Origin: Streptomyces mobaraensis
Lineage (GTDB): Bacteria > Actinomycetota > Actinomycetes > Streptomycetales > Streptomycetaceae
Length of the DNA stretch: 64,000 bases
Direction of reading: 5' to 3'
Assembly: GCF_020099395.1 (NCBI RefSeq)
Contig: NZ_CP083590.1
Coordinates: 7,502,001 to 7,566,000 of the forward strand
Both the position numbers and the translations under genes were made by a program. The stretch's first letter is position 1. Each line of letters starts with the position of its first letter. The notes beneath the pieces were generated by a model. That model saw nothing but the letters and a program-made list of their open reading frames with translations, did not search any database and was not told where the DNA came from. Shown in pieces: positions 1 through 8,446 of this stretch.

Positions 1-21
1 AGCGGTCGGCCGTCCCTTGCT

Positions 22-73
22 TCTTGGTCACTGATCGATTGTATCTTGGGCGCAGGCGGTCTTGGTCAGTGAT
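22..73. repeat. 14-base direct repeat pair near the window start
   Basis: TCTTGGTCACTGAT at 22-35 and TCTTGGTCAGTGAT at 60-73 differ at one base and are 38 bases apart. They lie upstream of the truncated monooxygenase that starts at 147. They could be paired regulator sites or overlapping -35 elements. The sequence does not say which protein binds. Confidence 0.4.
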
Positions 74-146
74 AGAGACTCACGATTCGGTCAGTTCCGG
101 CGAGTTCGGGGTGAGTCCGGTGAATTCGATGAGGGAGAGCGAAGCC

Positions 147-600
147 ATGGAACAGAGCGTCGTCATCGTCGGCGGCGGGCCGACGGGGTCGTGGCTGGCC
201 TGTGAACTGCGGGTGGCCGGCGTCCCCACGGTGGTCCTGGAGCGGGATCCGGGCATCGACCCGCGCTCCCGGGCGCTGACGGTCCACCCCCGGACGATCG
301 AGACCCTGGCCCTCCGCGACGCCCACCGGGACCTGCTGGCCGAAGGCGGCCGGATCCCCAGCGGACACTTCGCGGTGCTCGACGAGCGCCTCGACTTCCG
401 GGGGCTGGACACCGACTTCCCGTTCACGCTCACGATCCCGCAGGCGCGCACCACGGAACTGCTCCGGCGGCGCGCCCTCGGCCTGGGCGCGGACCTGCGG
501 CGCGGACACCGGGTGACGGACTGCGCGGAGACCGGCGACGGGGTCGCCGTGTCGGTCGAGGGACCCGACGGGGCTGCCGGAGGCCGCCGACGGAGCCGGA
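147..600 (+). pseudogene. N-terminal fragment of FAD-dependent aromatic monooxygenase
   Basis: The ATG at 147 follows a GAGGGAGAGCGAAGCC leader. The first ~145 residues carry an intact dinucleotide-binding motif (VIVGGGPTGSWLACEL) and the ERD and RSRALTVHPRT segments of PheA/TfdB-type hydroxylases. Homology stops near base 580-600, before the DG and GD FAD motifs. The open frame then runs on to 686 as low-complexity Gly/Arg sequence overlapping the next gene. Full-length relatives are about 480-540 aa, so two thirds are missing. A deletion seems to have joined this stub to the macro-domain gene. It cannot bind FAD productively. Confidence 0.75.
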
Positions 601-654
601 TTGTCAGTGGTACCCCCTACCGTTGCGGACATGGGAACGGACAGGGGGACGGGC

Positions 655-1137
655 GTGGCAACGGACATCGCATACGTACGGGGTGACGCGACGGCACCGC
701 GGGGCAAGGGGCCCCGGGTGATCGCGCACGTCTGCAACGACCTGGGCGGCTGGGGCAAGGGCTTCGTCGTGGCGCTCTCGCGGCGCTGGCCGGAGCCCGA
801 GCGGGAGTACCGGCGCTGGCACCGCGCCCGCGCCGACAACGACTTCGGCCTCGGCGCCGTGAAAATGGTGCCGGTGGGACGGGAGTTGTGGATCGCCAAC
901 ATGGTCGGGCAGCGCGGCATACGCACCGGCCGCGGCAGTGGTGTGCCCGTGCGCTACGAGGCGATCGACGCGGCCCTGGCGAAGCTCGCGGACGAGGCCG
1001 CCCGGCTCGGCGCCTCCGTGCACATGCCCCGCATCGGCTGCGGCCTGGCGGGAGGGCGCTGGGAGCGGGTGGAGCCCTTGATACGGGCGCGGCTGACGGA
1101 CCGGGGGATACCGGTCACGGTGTACGACCACGGCTGA
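655..1137 (+). CDS. Macro-domain (ADP-ribose-binding) protein
   Basis: A 160-residue single-domain protein, about the usual length for stand-alone Appr-1-p processing enzymes. It opens with a beta strand leading to GDAT, then IAHVCNDLGGWGKGF (the N-D-G-G-W-G-K-G ligand loop of the Poa1p/YmdB-like macro fold), then NMVGQRGI and the late HMPRIGCGLAGG loop. Such proteins bind or hydrolyse ADP-ribose derivatives in the cytosol. I chose GTG 655 because AGGGGGAC lies just upstream and the fold begins directly after it; ATG 631 is an in-frame alternative. It abuts the truncated monooxygenase. Substrate is unknown. Confidence 0.82.
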   Translation: MATDIAYVRGDATAPRGKGPRVIAHVCNDLGGWGKGFVVALSRRWPEPEREYRRWHRARADNDFGLGAVKMVPVGRELWIANMVGQRGIRTGRGSGVPVRYEAIDAALAKLADEAARLGASVHMPRIGCGLAGGRWERVEPLIRARLTDRGIPVTVYDHG

Positions 1138-1260
1138 CCGCGCCCGCCGTGGGCCCCCGGGTGGCGGTGGGCCCCGCCGGTCCTGTCCAGAACGGCACCC
1201 TTGCCACCACCCCGCGCGTACGCTGACGCCCAGGTATCACGGAGCACGAAAGGGATCATC

Positions 1261-2241
1261 GTGCGCACACCTCTCTCCTGGCTCGCCGACCGCTATACGC
1301 TCGCGCCCCGCAGCGTCCGATGGGCAACGCTCCTTTCGGTCGTGGCCAGTATCGGCATCGTCGTCACCGGTGGCGTCGTCCGCGTCACCGGCTCCGGTCT
1401 GGGCTGTACGGACTGGCCGGCCTGTTCGGACAGCACCCTCGCCCCGACCGCGGAGATGGGGATGCACGGTGCCATCGAGTTCGGCAACCGCCTGCTCACC
1501 GGCGTGCTCTGCGCCATCGTGGGCTGGGTCATCGTCGCGGCGCGGCTCCAGCGCACCCCGATGCCCTCCGTACTGCGCGGCGGCTGGGCGCAGTTCTGGA
1601 TCGTCGTTCTGAACGCGCTGGTCGGCGGCCTCACCGTCAAGATGAAGCTCAGCCCGTACATCGTCGCCGCGCACTTCCTCGCCGCGATGCTGCTGCTCAC
1701 GGCCGCGGTGGTCACCTGGCACCGGGTCCGGCGGCACGGAGAGGAGGCGAGACCGGCGGTGCCGATGCCGCCGGCCGTCCGCCCCGCCACCGTCGCCCTG
1801 GTCGCCGCCAACGCCCTCCTCATCCTGGTGGGCACCCTCGCCACGGGCACCGGCCCGCACGCCGGTGACTCGTCCGACGTCTCCCGGATGCCCCTGAACT
1901 GGAGGTTCGTCACCACGCTGCACGGTCTGCTGGGCGCCGCCGTGCTGGGCCTGCTGGTCTACCTGCTGTCCGTCCTGCCCAAGCGCGGCCACGCCCTGGC
2001 CCGGCAGAAGACCGTGCTCCTGCTCATCGCCGTCGTGGCGCAGGGAGGCATCGGCCTGATGCAGTCCCTGAGCGGTCTGCCCGCCCTGGCCGTCGTCCTC
2101 CACCTCTTCGGCTCGGCCCTCGTCTGGGCCGGCGCCGTGCAGGTATACCTCACGGTCGGAACGGCGAATTCAGGCCGTCCGGCGCCGGCCGCCGAGACCG
2201 AAAACCGACCCGAGCGCCCGACCACGCTCTCCAGCCGCTGA
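1261..2241 (+). CDS. ctaA: Heme A synthase (COX15/CtaA family)
   Basis: A 326-residue integral membrane protein with about eight hydrophobic helices. Family hallmarks are GVVRVTGSGLGC followed by a second Cys in WPACSD (the extracellular Cys pair), a GMHGAIEFGNR segment with His and Glu, and later helix-borne histidines in VAAHFLAAM, TTLHGLLGAA and VVLHLFGSAL that match the heme ligands. CtaA oxidises the C8 methyl of heme O to the formyl of heme A for aa3 cytochrome oxidase. GTG 1261 is preceded by AAAGGGA at a good distance. The polar C-terminal tail after residue ~300 is not conserved. It appears monocistronic. Confidence 0.93.
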   Translation: MRTPLSWLADRYTLAPRSVRWATLLSVVASIGIVVTGGVVRVTGSGLGCTDWPACSDSTLAPTAEMGMHGAIEFGNRLLTGVLCAIVGWVIVAARLQRTPMPSVLRGGWAQFWIVVLNALVGGLTVKMKLSPYIVAAHFLAAMLLLTAAVVTWHRVRRHGEEARPAVPMPPAVRPATVALVAANALLILVGTLATGTGPHAGDSSDVSRMPLNWRFVTTLHGLLGAAVLGLLVYLLSVLPKRGHALARQKTVLLLIAVVAQGGIGLMQSLSGLPALAVVLHLFGSALVWAGAVQVYLTVGTANSGRPAPAAETENRPERPTTLSSR

Positions 2242-2260
2242 CGCCCTGGTGCGCCACCCC

Positions 2261-2278
2261 CTCGGTCGGCTTACCGAG
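2261..2278. promoter_or_regulatory. Inverted repeat between ctaA and the monooxygenase
   Basis: CTCGGT at 2261-2266 pairs with ACCGAG at 2273-2278 across a six-base loop. It follows the ctaA stop by 20 bases and precedes an AT-rich stretch (AATCAATCATTACTGAGTTG, 2279-2298) unusual in this GC-rich context. It may be a short terminator or an operator for the downstream monooxygenase. Confidence 0.35.
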
Positions 2279-2387
2279 AATCAATCATTACTGAGTTGCC
2301 TTTTCGGGGGCCGATGGGCTTTCATGGCGGGGCGGCGCGTGCGGACAGCGGGCGTCGCCTCAGTGCTCACCGGGGGAAGGAACCGCC

Positions 2388-3827
2388 ATGACCCGCACCA
2401 CCGCCCCGTCGGACACCTCGGTACTGATCGTCGGCGCCGGGCCCACGGGGCTGACGCTGGCCATCGTGCTGGCGCGCGCCGGCGTGGCCGTCCGCGTCGT
2501 CGAGAAGGCGCCGGCGTTCCACCGGGAGTCCCGCGGCAAGGGGCTCAACCAGCGCGGCAGGGAGATCTTCGAGGACCTGGGGGTGGGCGAGGAGGCCACC
2601 GCCTCCGGCATCGAGCACATCACCCTGCGCAAATACCGCGGCGGCGTCCCCGTCAGCGACTACGTGAGCTTCGAGAACAACACCCCGACGGCCGACACGC
2701 CGTACGCGAGCGGGCTGCTCCTCCCGCAGTGGCGGACCGAGGAGATCCTCCGCGGGCGCCTGGCCCGGCTCGGCGTCGAGGTCGAACTGGGCAGTGAACT
2801 CACCGGGTTGCTCCAGGACGAGGGCGGGGTGACCGCCACCCTCGCCGACGGCCGGCGGATCCGGGCCGGCCGGCTCGTCGGCTGCGACGGCGGGCGCGGG
2901 TCCGTCCGCAAGCTCCTCGGCCTCTCCTTCGAAGGCGCCACCGAGGCCGAGGAGTGCATGGTGATCGGCGACGTACGGGCCGACGGGCTCGACCCGGCCT
3001 ACTGGCACCAGTGGTTCGACGAGGACGGCGGCATCATGCTCTGCCCCTTCCGCGGCAGCGACCACTGGCAGCTCCAGGCCGCGCCCGAGCGCGACGCCGA
3101 CGGCGCGGTGCTGCCGCCCTCCGAGGAGTCCTTCCAGCGGACCTTCGACCGCCACGCCCGCATGCCGCACGTCCGCCTGACCGACGTGCGGTGGACCTCG
3201 GTCTACCGCATCAGCGTCCGCATGGCCGACCGGTTCCGCGTCGGCCGCGTCTTCCTCGCCGGCGACGCCGCGCACGTCCACTCCATCGCCGGGGGAATGG
3301 GCATGAACACCGGTATCCAGGACGCCTTCAACCTCGGCTGGAAGCTGGCGCTCGTGCACCGCGGCGAGGCGGCGGAGCCGCTGCTCGACACCTACGAGGA
3401 GGAGCGCCTGCCGGTCGCCGCGTGGACCCTGCGGCTGACCGACGAGCGCCTCGGCGCGGTACGCGAGGGCGTGCGCAGGGCGGGCGTGGGCACGGAGGCC
3501 GCCGTCACCGAGGACACCACGACGCTGCGCGTCGGCTACCCGTGGAGTTCGCTGGCGTGGGGCGGCCTCGACGCGGGCGAGCGTGCGGGCGGGGTACGGC
3601 GCGGCGAGGGCGGCCCGTGGTTCACCCTGCGCGGCCCGGACGGCCCGGCGCTGCGCGAACTGGCCGGAGAATTCGGCGGCTTGGTCCGCGCCCAGGAGGA
3701 ACCGGCGGCCCGGGACCTGCTGCTGGTCCGGCCCGACCACCATGTCGCGCTGCGCGTCCCGCCGTCCGACGCGGGGGAGGTGGCGGAGCGGCTGGCCGGG
3801 CTGCGTTCCGGCCCGTCCGGCGGGTGA
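2388..3827 (+). CDS. FAD-dependent aromatic monooxygenase (PheA/TfdB family)
   Basis: A full-length 479-residue group A flavoprotein hydroxylase. The GxGxxG motif is IVGAGPTGLTLAIVLARAG near residue 10, the DG motif is LVGCDGGRGSVRKLLG near 160, and the FAD-ribityl GD motif is VFLAGDAAHVHS near 290. The C-terminal ~90 residues resemble the thioredoxin-like domain ending LLVRPDHHVALRVP. These enzymes use NAD(P)H and O2 to hydroxylate aromatic rings, often in catabolism or polyketide tailoring. AAGGA sits seven bases before ATG 2388. The truncated relative at 147 suggests an old duplication nearby. The substrate cannot be read from the sequence. Confidence 0.9.
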   Translation: MTRTTAPSDTSVLIVGAGPTGLTLAIVLARAGVAVRVVEKAPAFHRESRGKGLNQRGREIFEDLGVGEEATASGIEHITLRKYRGGVPVSDYVSFENNTPTADTPYASGLLLPQWRTEEILRGRLARLGVEVELGSELTGLLQDEGGVTATLADGRRIRAGRLVGCDGGRGSVRKLLGLSFEGATEAEECMVIGDVRADGLDPAYWHQWFDEDGGIMLCPFRGSDHWQLQAAPERDADGAVLPPSEESFQRTFDRHARMPHVRLTDVRWTSVYRISVRMADRFRVGRVFLAGDAAHVHSIAGGMGMNTGIQDAFNLGWKLALVHRGEAAEPLLDTYEEERLPVAAWTLRLTDERLGAVREGVRRAGVGTEAAVTEDTTTLRVGYPWSSLAWGGLDAGERAGGVRRGEGGPWFTLRGPDGPALRELAGEFGGLVRAQEEPAARDLLLVRPDHHVALRVPPSDAGEVAERLAGLRSGPSGG

Positions 3828-3830
3828 GGA

Positions 3831-3851
3831 CCTCGCGGCGCGGCCGCGAGG
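3831..3851. terminator. Hairpin between convergent genes
   Basis: CCTCGCGGC (3831-3839) and GCCGCGAGG (3843-3851) form a perfect nine-base stem with a three-base loop, immediately after the monooxygenase stop and before the end of the convergent GH3 gene. There is no T tract, as is usual for Streptomyces terminators. It probably acts in both directions. Confidence 0.6.
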
Positions 3852-3909
3852 CCGGGGCTCCGGGGCGCGGCCCTGGCGGAAACGGTGAAGGAGTGGGGCG
3901 GGGGAGGGC

Positions 3910-5421
3910 TCAGCGCTTGCCCGCCAGCACCTCCGCCGCGGCCACCCCGCAAGCCGTGCTCGCGCCGTGGGTGAAGATCTGCACCGCCCCCGGCGCCTCG
4001 GCCCCCGGCAGCCCCATCTCGACGACGATCGCGTCGGGACGCGCCGTGGTGAGGTCCGCGAGCGCCCGGCTCATCCACGCGTGGCGCGGGGCGTCCCGCG
4101 TGACGACGACCAGCGGCCGGCCCACCGCCGCCCCCAGCGCGCGCGTCTCCAGCGCGGCGTCGGGCGCGGCCAGGTCCTGCGGGCACAGCCGGACGGAGGT
4201 CGTCCCGGGCAGCCGCTCGCTCAGCGGGCCGGCGACGCCCCACGGGGTCTCCTTGCCGATGGCCAGGTTCGTGGCGGGGGCCAGCTCCACCACGTGGGGC
4301 GGCGCGGACAGCGGCAGCGCGGCGTCCACGGCCCCGGTCAGCCGGAGGGCGCGGCGGGCGGCGGCGAACCCGATGTCCCCGTCGGCCCCGCCGGCGGAGG
4401 CGGCCCGGCGCAGCCCCGCCGACCAGTCCGCGAACGACCGCACCCGGCCGGCCGCCTCCGCGAGCCGCTCCTCGGCGAGGTCGCCGCGGACCACCGCGTC
4501 CACGAGGGCGTCCGTCAGGAGGCGGGCGGTGGACTCCTCGGCGCTCTCGCCGCCCACGCAGACGGCGTCGACGCCGGCGGCCACCGCCTTCACCGCGGCC
4601 CCGCCGATGCCGTGCGGGCCGGAGACCGCGCCCATCTCGATGGCGTCGCTCACGATCAGGCCGTCGAAGCCGAGCTCTCCGCGGAGCAGGTCGAGCAGGA
4701 TCCGCCGGCTCAGCGTGGCGGGCAGGTCGCGGTCGTAGGCGGGCACCAGCAGGTGGCCGCTCATGACGGCGCGGACGCCCGCGTCCACGGCGGCGCGGAA
4801 TGGCGGCAGAGCCTGCGCGGCGATCTCCTCCCGGCCGGCGCCGTAGACCGGCAGGTCGTGGTGGGAGTCGACGGCGACGTCGCCGTGGCCGGGGAAGTGC
4901 TTGGCGCAGGCCGCCACGCCGGACGACTGGAGCCCGCGGATCCACGCGGCGGTGTGCCGGGAGACCACCGCCGGGCCGGAGCCGAAGGACCGGACGCCGA
5001 TGATCGGGTTGTCCGGGTTGGAGTTGACGTCCGCGCTGGGCGCGTAGTCCAGGCTCACCCCGGCGGCGCGCAGTTGGCGGCCCAGGTCGGCGGCGACGGC
5101 CTCGGTCAGCCCGGTGTCGTCGACCGTGCCGAGGGCGAGGTTGCCCGGCCGGGTGGAACCCGTCCCGGACTCGATCCGGGTGACGTCCCCGGCCTCCTCG
5201 TCGATCGCGACGACCAGATCGGGGTTCTCCGCCCGGAGCCGCTCGGTGAGCCGGGCGACCTGCTCGGGGGAGACGATGTTGCGCGAGAAGAGGACGACGG
5301 AGGCCAGCCCGTCGCCGATGTCCCGCAGCACCCAGTCCGGCGCCTCGGTGCCCACGAAACCCGGCTGCAGGACGGAGAGGGCGAGTCGCCGCAACGCGTT
5401 GCTGTGCTGACTGGAGGACAT
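3910..5421 (-). CDS. Glycoside hydrolase family 3, beta-N-acetylhexosaminidase-like
   Basis: A 503-residue GH3 enzyme. The N-terminal barrel contains VVAIDEEAGDVTRIE, the KHFPGHGD signature around residue 173 and LIVSDAIEMGAV with the expected catalytic nucleophile Asp259. The KHFPGHGD type is typical of NagZ-like N-acetylglucosaminidases, in which the His-Asp dyad acts as acid/base. A second alpha/beta domain follows (residues ~350-503). No signal peptide is visible, so it is probably cytosolic and acts on GlcNAc- or chitobiose-type sugars. A DasR-like operator lies 74 bases upstream of the start, which supports control by amino-sugar availability. The start is ATG 5421. Confidence 0.88.
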   Translation of the reverse strand: MSSSQHSNALRRLALSVLQPGFVGTEAPDWVLRDIGDGLASVVLFSRNIVSPEQVARLTERLRAENPDLVVAIDEEAGDVTRIESGTGSTRPGNLALGTVDDTGLTEAVAADLGRQLRAAGVSLDYAPSADVNSNPDNPIIGVRSFGSGPAVVSRHTAAWIRGLQSSGVAACAKHFPGHGDVAVDSHHDLPVYGAGREEIAAQALPPFRAAVDAGVRAVMSGHLLVPAYDRDLPATLSRRILLDLLRGELGFDGLIVSDAIEMGAVSGPHGIGGAAVKAVAAGVDAVCVGGESAEESTARLLTDALVDAVVRGDLAEERLAEAAGRVRSFADWSAGLRRAASAGGADGDIGFAAARRALRLTGAVDAALPLSAPPHVVELAPATNLAIGKETPWGVAGPLSERLPGTTSVRLCPQDLAAPDAALETRALGAAVGRPLVVVTRDAPRHAWMSRALADLTTARPDAIVVEMGLPGAEAPGAVQIFTHGASTACGVAAAEVLAGKR

Positions 5422-5492
5422 CGGCCGGTGCCTTTCGGTGGGGGAGCGGCCAGCGAAGGCGTCGGCGGAGCGGCGGCGACACTCTCGATGGC

Positions 5493-5508
5493 TTTGGTAT
5501 AGACCAAC
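5493..5508. promoter_or_regulatory. DasR-like operator (dre) upstream of the GH3 gene
   Basis: The core TGGTATAGACCA (5495-5506) differs by one base from the dre core TGGTCTAGACCA known for DasR, the GntR-family GlcNAc regulator of streptomycetes. It sits 74 bases before the GH3 start. An N-acetylhexosaminidase is a natural DasR target. DasR binding itself is inferred. Confidence 0.72.
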
Positions 5509-5675
5509 AAGGGTGCGCTTAGGTTAACCGCATGTGTCAAGAGGGTGTGCGGCATCACTTCGACGGACAACGTCCGGGTTTGCGGGGTTCGTTCGCGGCC
5601 TGACGGGGCCTCACGCGCGCCCGCGCAGAGCGGGCGAATGGATCATGAGCGTGTGAAATGATCTCAATTCGGATG

Positions 5676-5703
5676 TTGACATTCGGAGTTGGTCTAGTCC
5701 ACC
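5676..5703. promoter_or_regulatory. Consensus -35 box with a second DasR-like operator
   Basis: TTGACA (5676-5681), a perfect -35 hexamer, is followed directly by TGGTCTAGTCCA (5690-5701), one mismatch from the dre core. This arrangement is familiar from streptomycete chitinase and GlcNAc-transport promoters. The site lies about 325 bases before the PhyH-operon start (ATG 6027) and about 270 bases from the GH3 start. It could serve either gene or be left from a lost chitin gene. No convincing -10 is visible. Confidence 0.6.
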
Positions 5704-6026
5704 TTGATCGGGTGCACATACAGCGTGGGGCGCGTGAGGCGCGCGGCCCGGAAGAACCGACACGGACTCACCGGCCCCCCCGGCGGCGCCCGGGACCACG
5801 GCCCGAGACGGGCGCCGTTCCCGGAGGCGTGACGAGCCGCGACCGGCTCCCGCCCCACACTCCCTGACGGACGGCCCCGGCCGTCCCGCGTTCCGGACCC
5901 ACCGGCCGGACCGCGACCCACCCCTGCGCGAAGGCGGCCCCGGCATGCGCCGGCGCCCCTCGCGCCCACCGTGCACCGTTGGCGTTCCCAGATCCGGGGG
6001 GCGACAGAAAGGATCCGGAGTACCGC
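5704..6026. other. Long leader region before the five-gene operon
   Basis: About 320 bases with no credible gene. The sequence is GC-rich and codes nothing conserved in any frame. If the promoter at 5676 drives the downstream operon, this would be an unusually long 5' untranslated leader. I saw no riboswitch-like conserved fold and no attenuator with a T tract. Confidence 0.4.
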
Positions 6027-7145
6027 ATGCCGACCGCTGACCCTTACCTCCACCGAGCCGTCACCGACCTCCCCTACTTCAGCGCGGACGGCGAGACCTA
6101 CCTCGCGCGCACCCAACTGAGGGACCTTCAGAAGAGACGGCCCCTCAGAGTGCTGTCCGAGGAGGACTTCGCCTTCTGGCAGACCTACGGCTACGTCATC
6201 GTCCGCGAGGCGATCCCCGCGGCCGCCGCCCGGCGCCTCCTCGACTTCGCCTGGGACTTCCAGGGCATGGACCCCGCCCGGCCCGACACCTGGTACCAGG
6301 ACCGCGAATGGCGCTCCGACCTGGACCGGGAACTGCATGTCTACGGCTTCGTCGAGGCCTACCACCACCAGCTCATCTGGGACAGCCGGCAGACCCGGCG
6401 CGTCTACGACGCCTTCGCCGACGTGTGGGACTGCGAAGAGCTGTGGGTGACCCTGGACCGGCTCAACCTCAACCCGCCCAACGTCCGCAACCGCTCCCGC
6501 TCCCTGATCGAACGCCGCGAACGCGGCTTCGACATCGAGCTGCACTGGGACGTCGACACCTCCCAGGGCATCCTCCCGCAGCGCGTCCAGGGCATCGTCG
6601 CCCTCGACGACACCCGGCCCGACGTCGGCGGCTTCCAGTGCTGTCCCGAACTCTTCCGCCGGTTCGACCGCTGGAAGGCCCTCCAGCCCGACGACCGGGA
6701 CCCCCTCCGGCCCCGCATCGACCGCGACGACATGCCCGTCGTCCGCCCCGAACTGCGCGCCGGCGACCTGCTCATCTGGAACGGCCTGCTGGCCCACGGA
6801 GTGGCGCCCAACACGTCGGAGGACGGGGTGCGCGCCGTCCAGTACCTGTCCATGATGCCCGCGCTGGAGAACCACCGGGCCCTGCGCGCCTCCCGGATCG
6901 CCTCCTGGCGCGACCTCGCCACGCCGGACTGGAACGCCACCCTCCTCGGCGACGCCGTCCGGCACGAGTCCCTGCGCTACGGGCGGGCCGAACTGAACGA
7001 CCTGGGCGCCAAGTTGCTGGGCCTGCGGACCTGGCACGGCGGATCCACCGGGGAGGACGCCGGCGCCCCCGGAGCCGCCGACGCCGCCACGACCGCCGAG
7101 ACCGGCTGGGCCACCGAGGAAGAGATATGCGCGGAATCTGTCTGA
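6027..7145 (+). CDS. Phytanoyl-CoA dioxygenase (PhyH)-family Fe(II)/2OG oxygenase
   Basis: A 372-residue non-heme iron oxygenase. The HxD motif is ELHWDVD (His173, Asp175) and the distal ligand is in LAHGVAPN (His257), preceded by the family's GDLLIWNG segment; an Arg about ten residues later could bind 2-oxoglutarate. PhyH relatives hydroxylate amino acids, polyamines or acyl substrates in secondary metabolism. ATG 6027 has GGAG six bases upstream. It is the first gene of a five-gene overlapping operon. The decarboxylase two genes downstream suggests the substrate is a free amino acid or its amine. Confidence 0.85.
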   Translation: MPTADPYLHRAVTDLPYFSADGETYLARTQLRDLQKRRPLRVLSEEDFAFWQTYGYVIVREAIPAAAARRLLDFAWDFQGMDPARPDTWYQDREWRSDLDRELHVYGFVEAYHHQLIWDSRQTRRVYDAFADVWDCEELWVTLDRLNLNPPNVRNRSRSLIERRERGFDIELHWDVDTSQGILPQRVQGIVALDDTRPDVGGFQCCPELFRRFDRWKALQPDDRDPLRPRIDRDDMPVVRPELRAGDLLIWNGLLAHGVAPNTSEDGVRAVQYLSMMPALENHRALRASRIASWRDLATPDWNATLLGDAVRHESLRYGRAELNDLGAKLLGLRTWHGGSTGEDAGAPGAADAATTAETGWATEEEICAESV

Positions 7146-8446
7146 CCCTGCCCACCAACAGGCCCTGCGCCGAGACGATCGCCGCCGTCGGGCGCGAAGC
7201 CGCCCACGCCGTCGAGCACTTCGACGTCGAGGTGCACCTGCTCGTCCTCGACTCCTGCGCGCCCGCCGACGCCGCCGCCCACGCCGAGGCCGTCCGCCGG
7301 CTGCCCGCGCACCCGCGCATCACGGCGCACCACCTCGACGAGGCCGCGCAGCGGGACTTCCTCCGGCGGGTGATCGCGGACGCCGGCGGGCCCAAGCCCG
7401 AGCTGCTGCTCGACCTGATGCTCCCGGACCGCCTCTCCTACGGCGCCTGCACCAACCGCGCGTTCCTCATCGCCGCCGCGCTCGGCTGCGACTCCGTCCA
7501 CCGCAGGGACTCCGACAGCCGGTACCAGACCCTCGACGGCGAGCCGGTGTACCCGATCCACCACGAGCTGACGTCGCTGGGCCGGCGCGCCGCGGACGCC
7601 GGCGCCGACGTCACCGCGACGGCCCTCGCCCCGGAGCACCTCGACCGCCGGGTCGCCATGGTCGGCGCCTCCTTCATCGGCGAACTCTCCGTCGACATCG
7701 GGGAGATCGAGTCCCTCGACCCCGCCGTCTACCACGACGTGGTCAGCCTCTGGGCACCCGAGGACTGGACCGCCGAGCAGAAGCGCGACCTCGTCGCCGA
7801 GTCCTTCCGCGGCGCCGGCACGGAACCCTTCCGCGGCGACCGCTCCCTGCTCACCCTCGTCGACCCGATGCGCGTGGACATGTGCAACATCGCCTTCCAC
7901 GACGTCCACGAACGCGTACCGCTGCCGCCCGCCACCGACACCATCGGCAGCGACTACTTCCTCATCCACCTCGTCCACGACGCCGGACTCCCCGGCGTCC
8001 TGCACAACCGCCACATCGTCAACTACTACACCGGCGAGCGCCGCACCGACACCGGCTTCACGGCCTACCAGCTGCGCTACGCCAAGTTCCTGCTGTCCAT
8101 GCTCTACTTCAACGCCGTCTACGCCCGCATGGCCGAGGCCGGCGACACGCTGCTCGACGGCCGCGGACGGGTCCGGGCCTCCGTCGTCGCCGCACTCGCC
8201 CGGGAGAGCGCCGGCCTCGACCGGGCCGGGAACGTCCGGCGGCTCGACGCCCTCGACGCCGCCTACCGCCGGCTCGGCGGCCGGTACGCGGAGTTCGCCG
8301 ACCTGCTGGCCGGCCGCCGCGAGCGCCTCCTCGACGAGGCCCGGCGCGACATCGAGGACTTCGCCCTGCTCACCGAGGCATGGGAGGCCCTGGTCCACGC
8401 CGCCCGCACCACCCCCGTCGTCCGCACCCCCTCGGGACGGCCCTGA
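7127..8446 (+). CDS. Glycosyltransferase-like protein (DUF6271-type)
   Basis: A 439-residue cytosolic protein. The N-terminus MRGICLTLPTNRP and the stretch YGACTNRAFLIAAALGCDSV ending in HRRDSDSR (Asp128-Ser-Asp130) resemble a GT-A nucleotide-sugar fold with a DxD metal site. A second conserved block contains GSDYFLIHLVHDAGLPG. I believe this family is catalogued as DUF6271, often beside PhyH proteins, but no product is known to me. ATG 7127 has a GAGGAAGAGAT leader and overlaps the oxygenase end by 19 bases, implying coupled translation. It may glycosylate the pathway intermediate; the donor sugar is unknown. Confidence 0.7.
   Translation: MRGICLTLPTNRPCAETIAAVGREAAHAVEHFDVEVHLLVLDSCAPADAAAHAEAVRRLPAHPRITAHHLDEAAQRDFLRRVIADAGGPKPELLLDLMLPDRLSYGACTNRAFLIAAALGCDSVHRRDSDSRYQTLDGEPVYPIHHELTSLGRRAADAGADVTATALAPEHLDRRVAMVGASFIGELSVDIGEIESLDPAVYHDVVSLWAPEDWTAEQKRDLVAESFRGAGTEPFRGDRSLLTLVDPMRVDMCNIAFHDVHERVPLPPATDTIGSDYFLIHLVHDAGLPGVLHNRHIVNYYTGERRTDTGFTAYQLRYAKFLLSMLYFNAVYARMAEAGDTLLDGRGRVRASVVAALARESAGLDRAGNVRRLDALDAAYRRLGGRYAEFADLLAGRRERLLDEARRDIEDFALLTEAWEALVHAARTTPVVRTPSGRP

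Noticed and set aside
3536..5482. A 648-codon open frame overlapping the GH3 gene on the same strand
   Set aside because: It is a shifted frame of the GH3 coding DNA; its peptide is Arg/Gly-rich and lacks any domain, while the GH3 frame has all motifs.
5658..5867. A 69-codon plus-strand frame in the DasR-site intergenic region
   Set aside because: No ribosome-binding site and a Pro/Arg-rich peptide without a recognisable fold.
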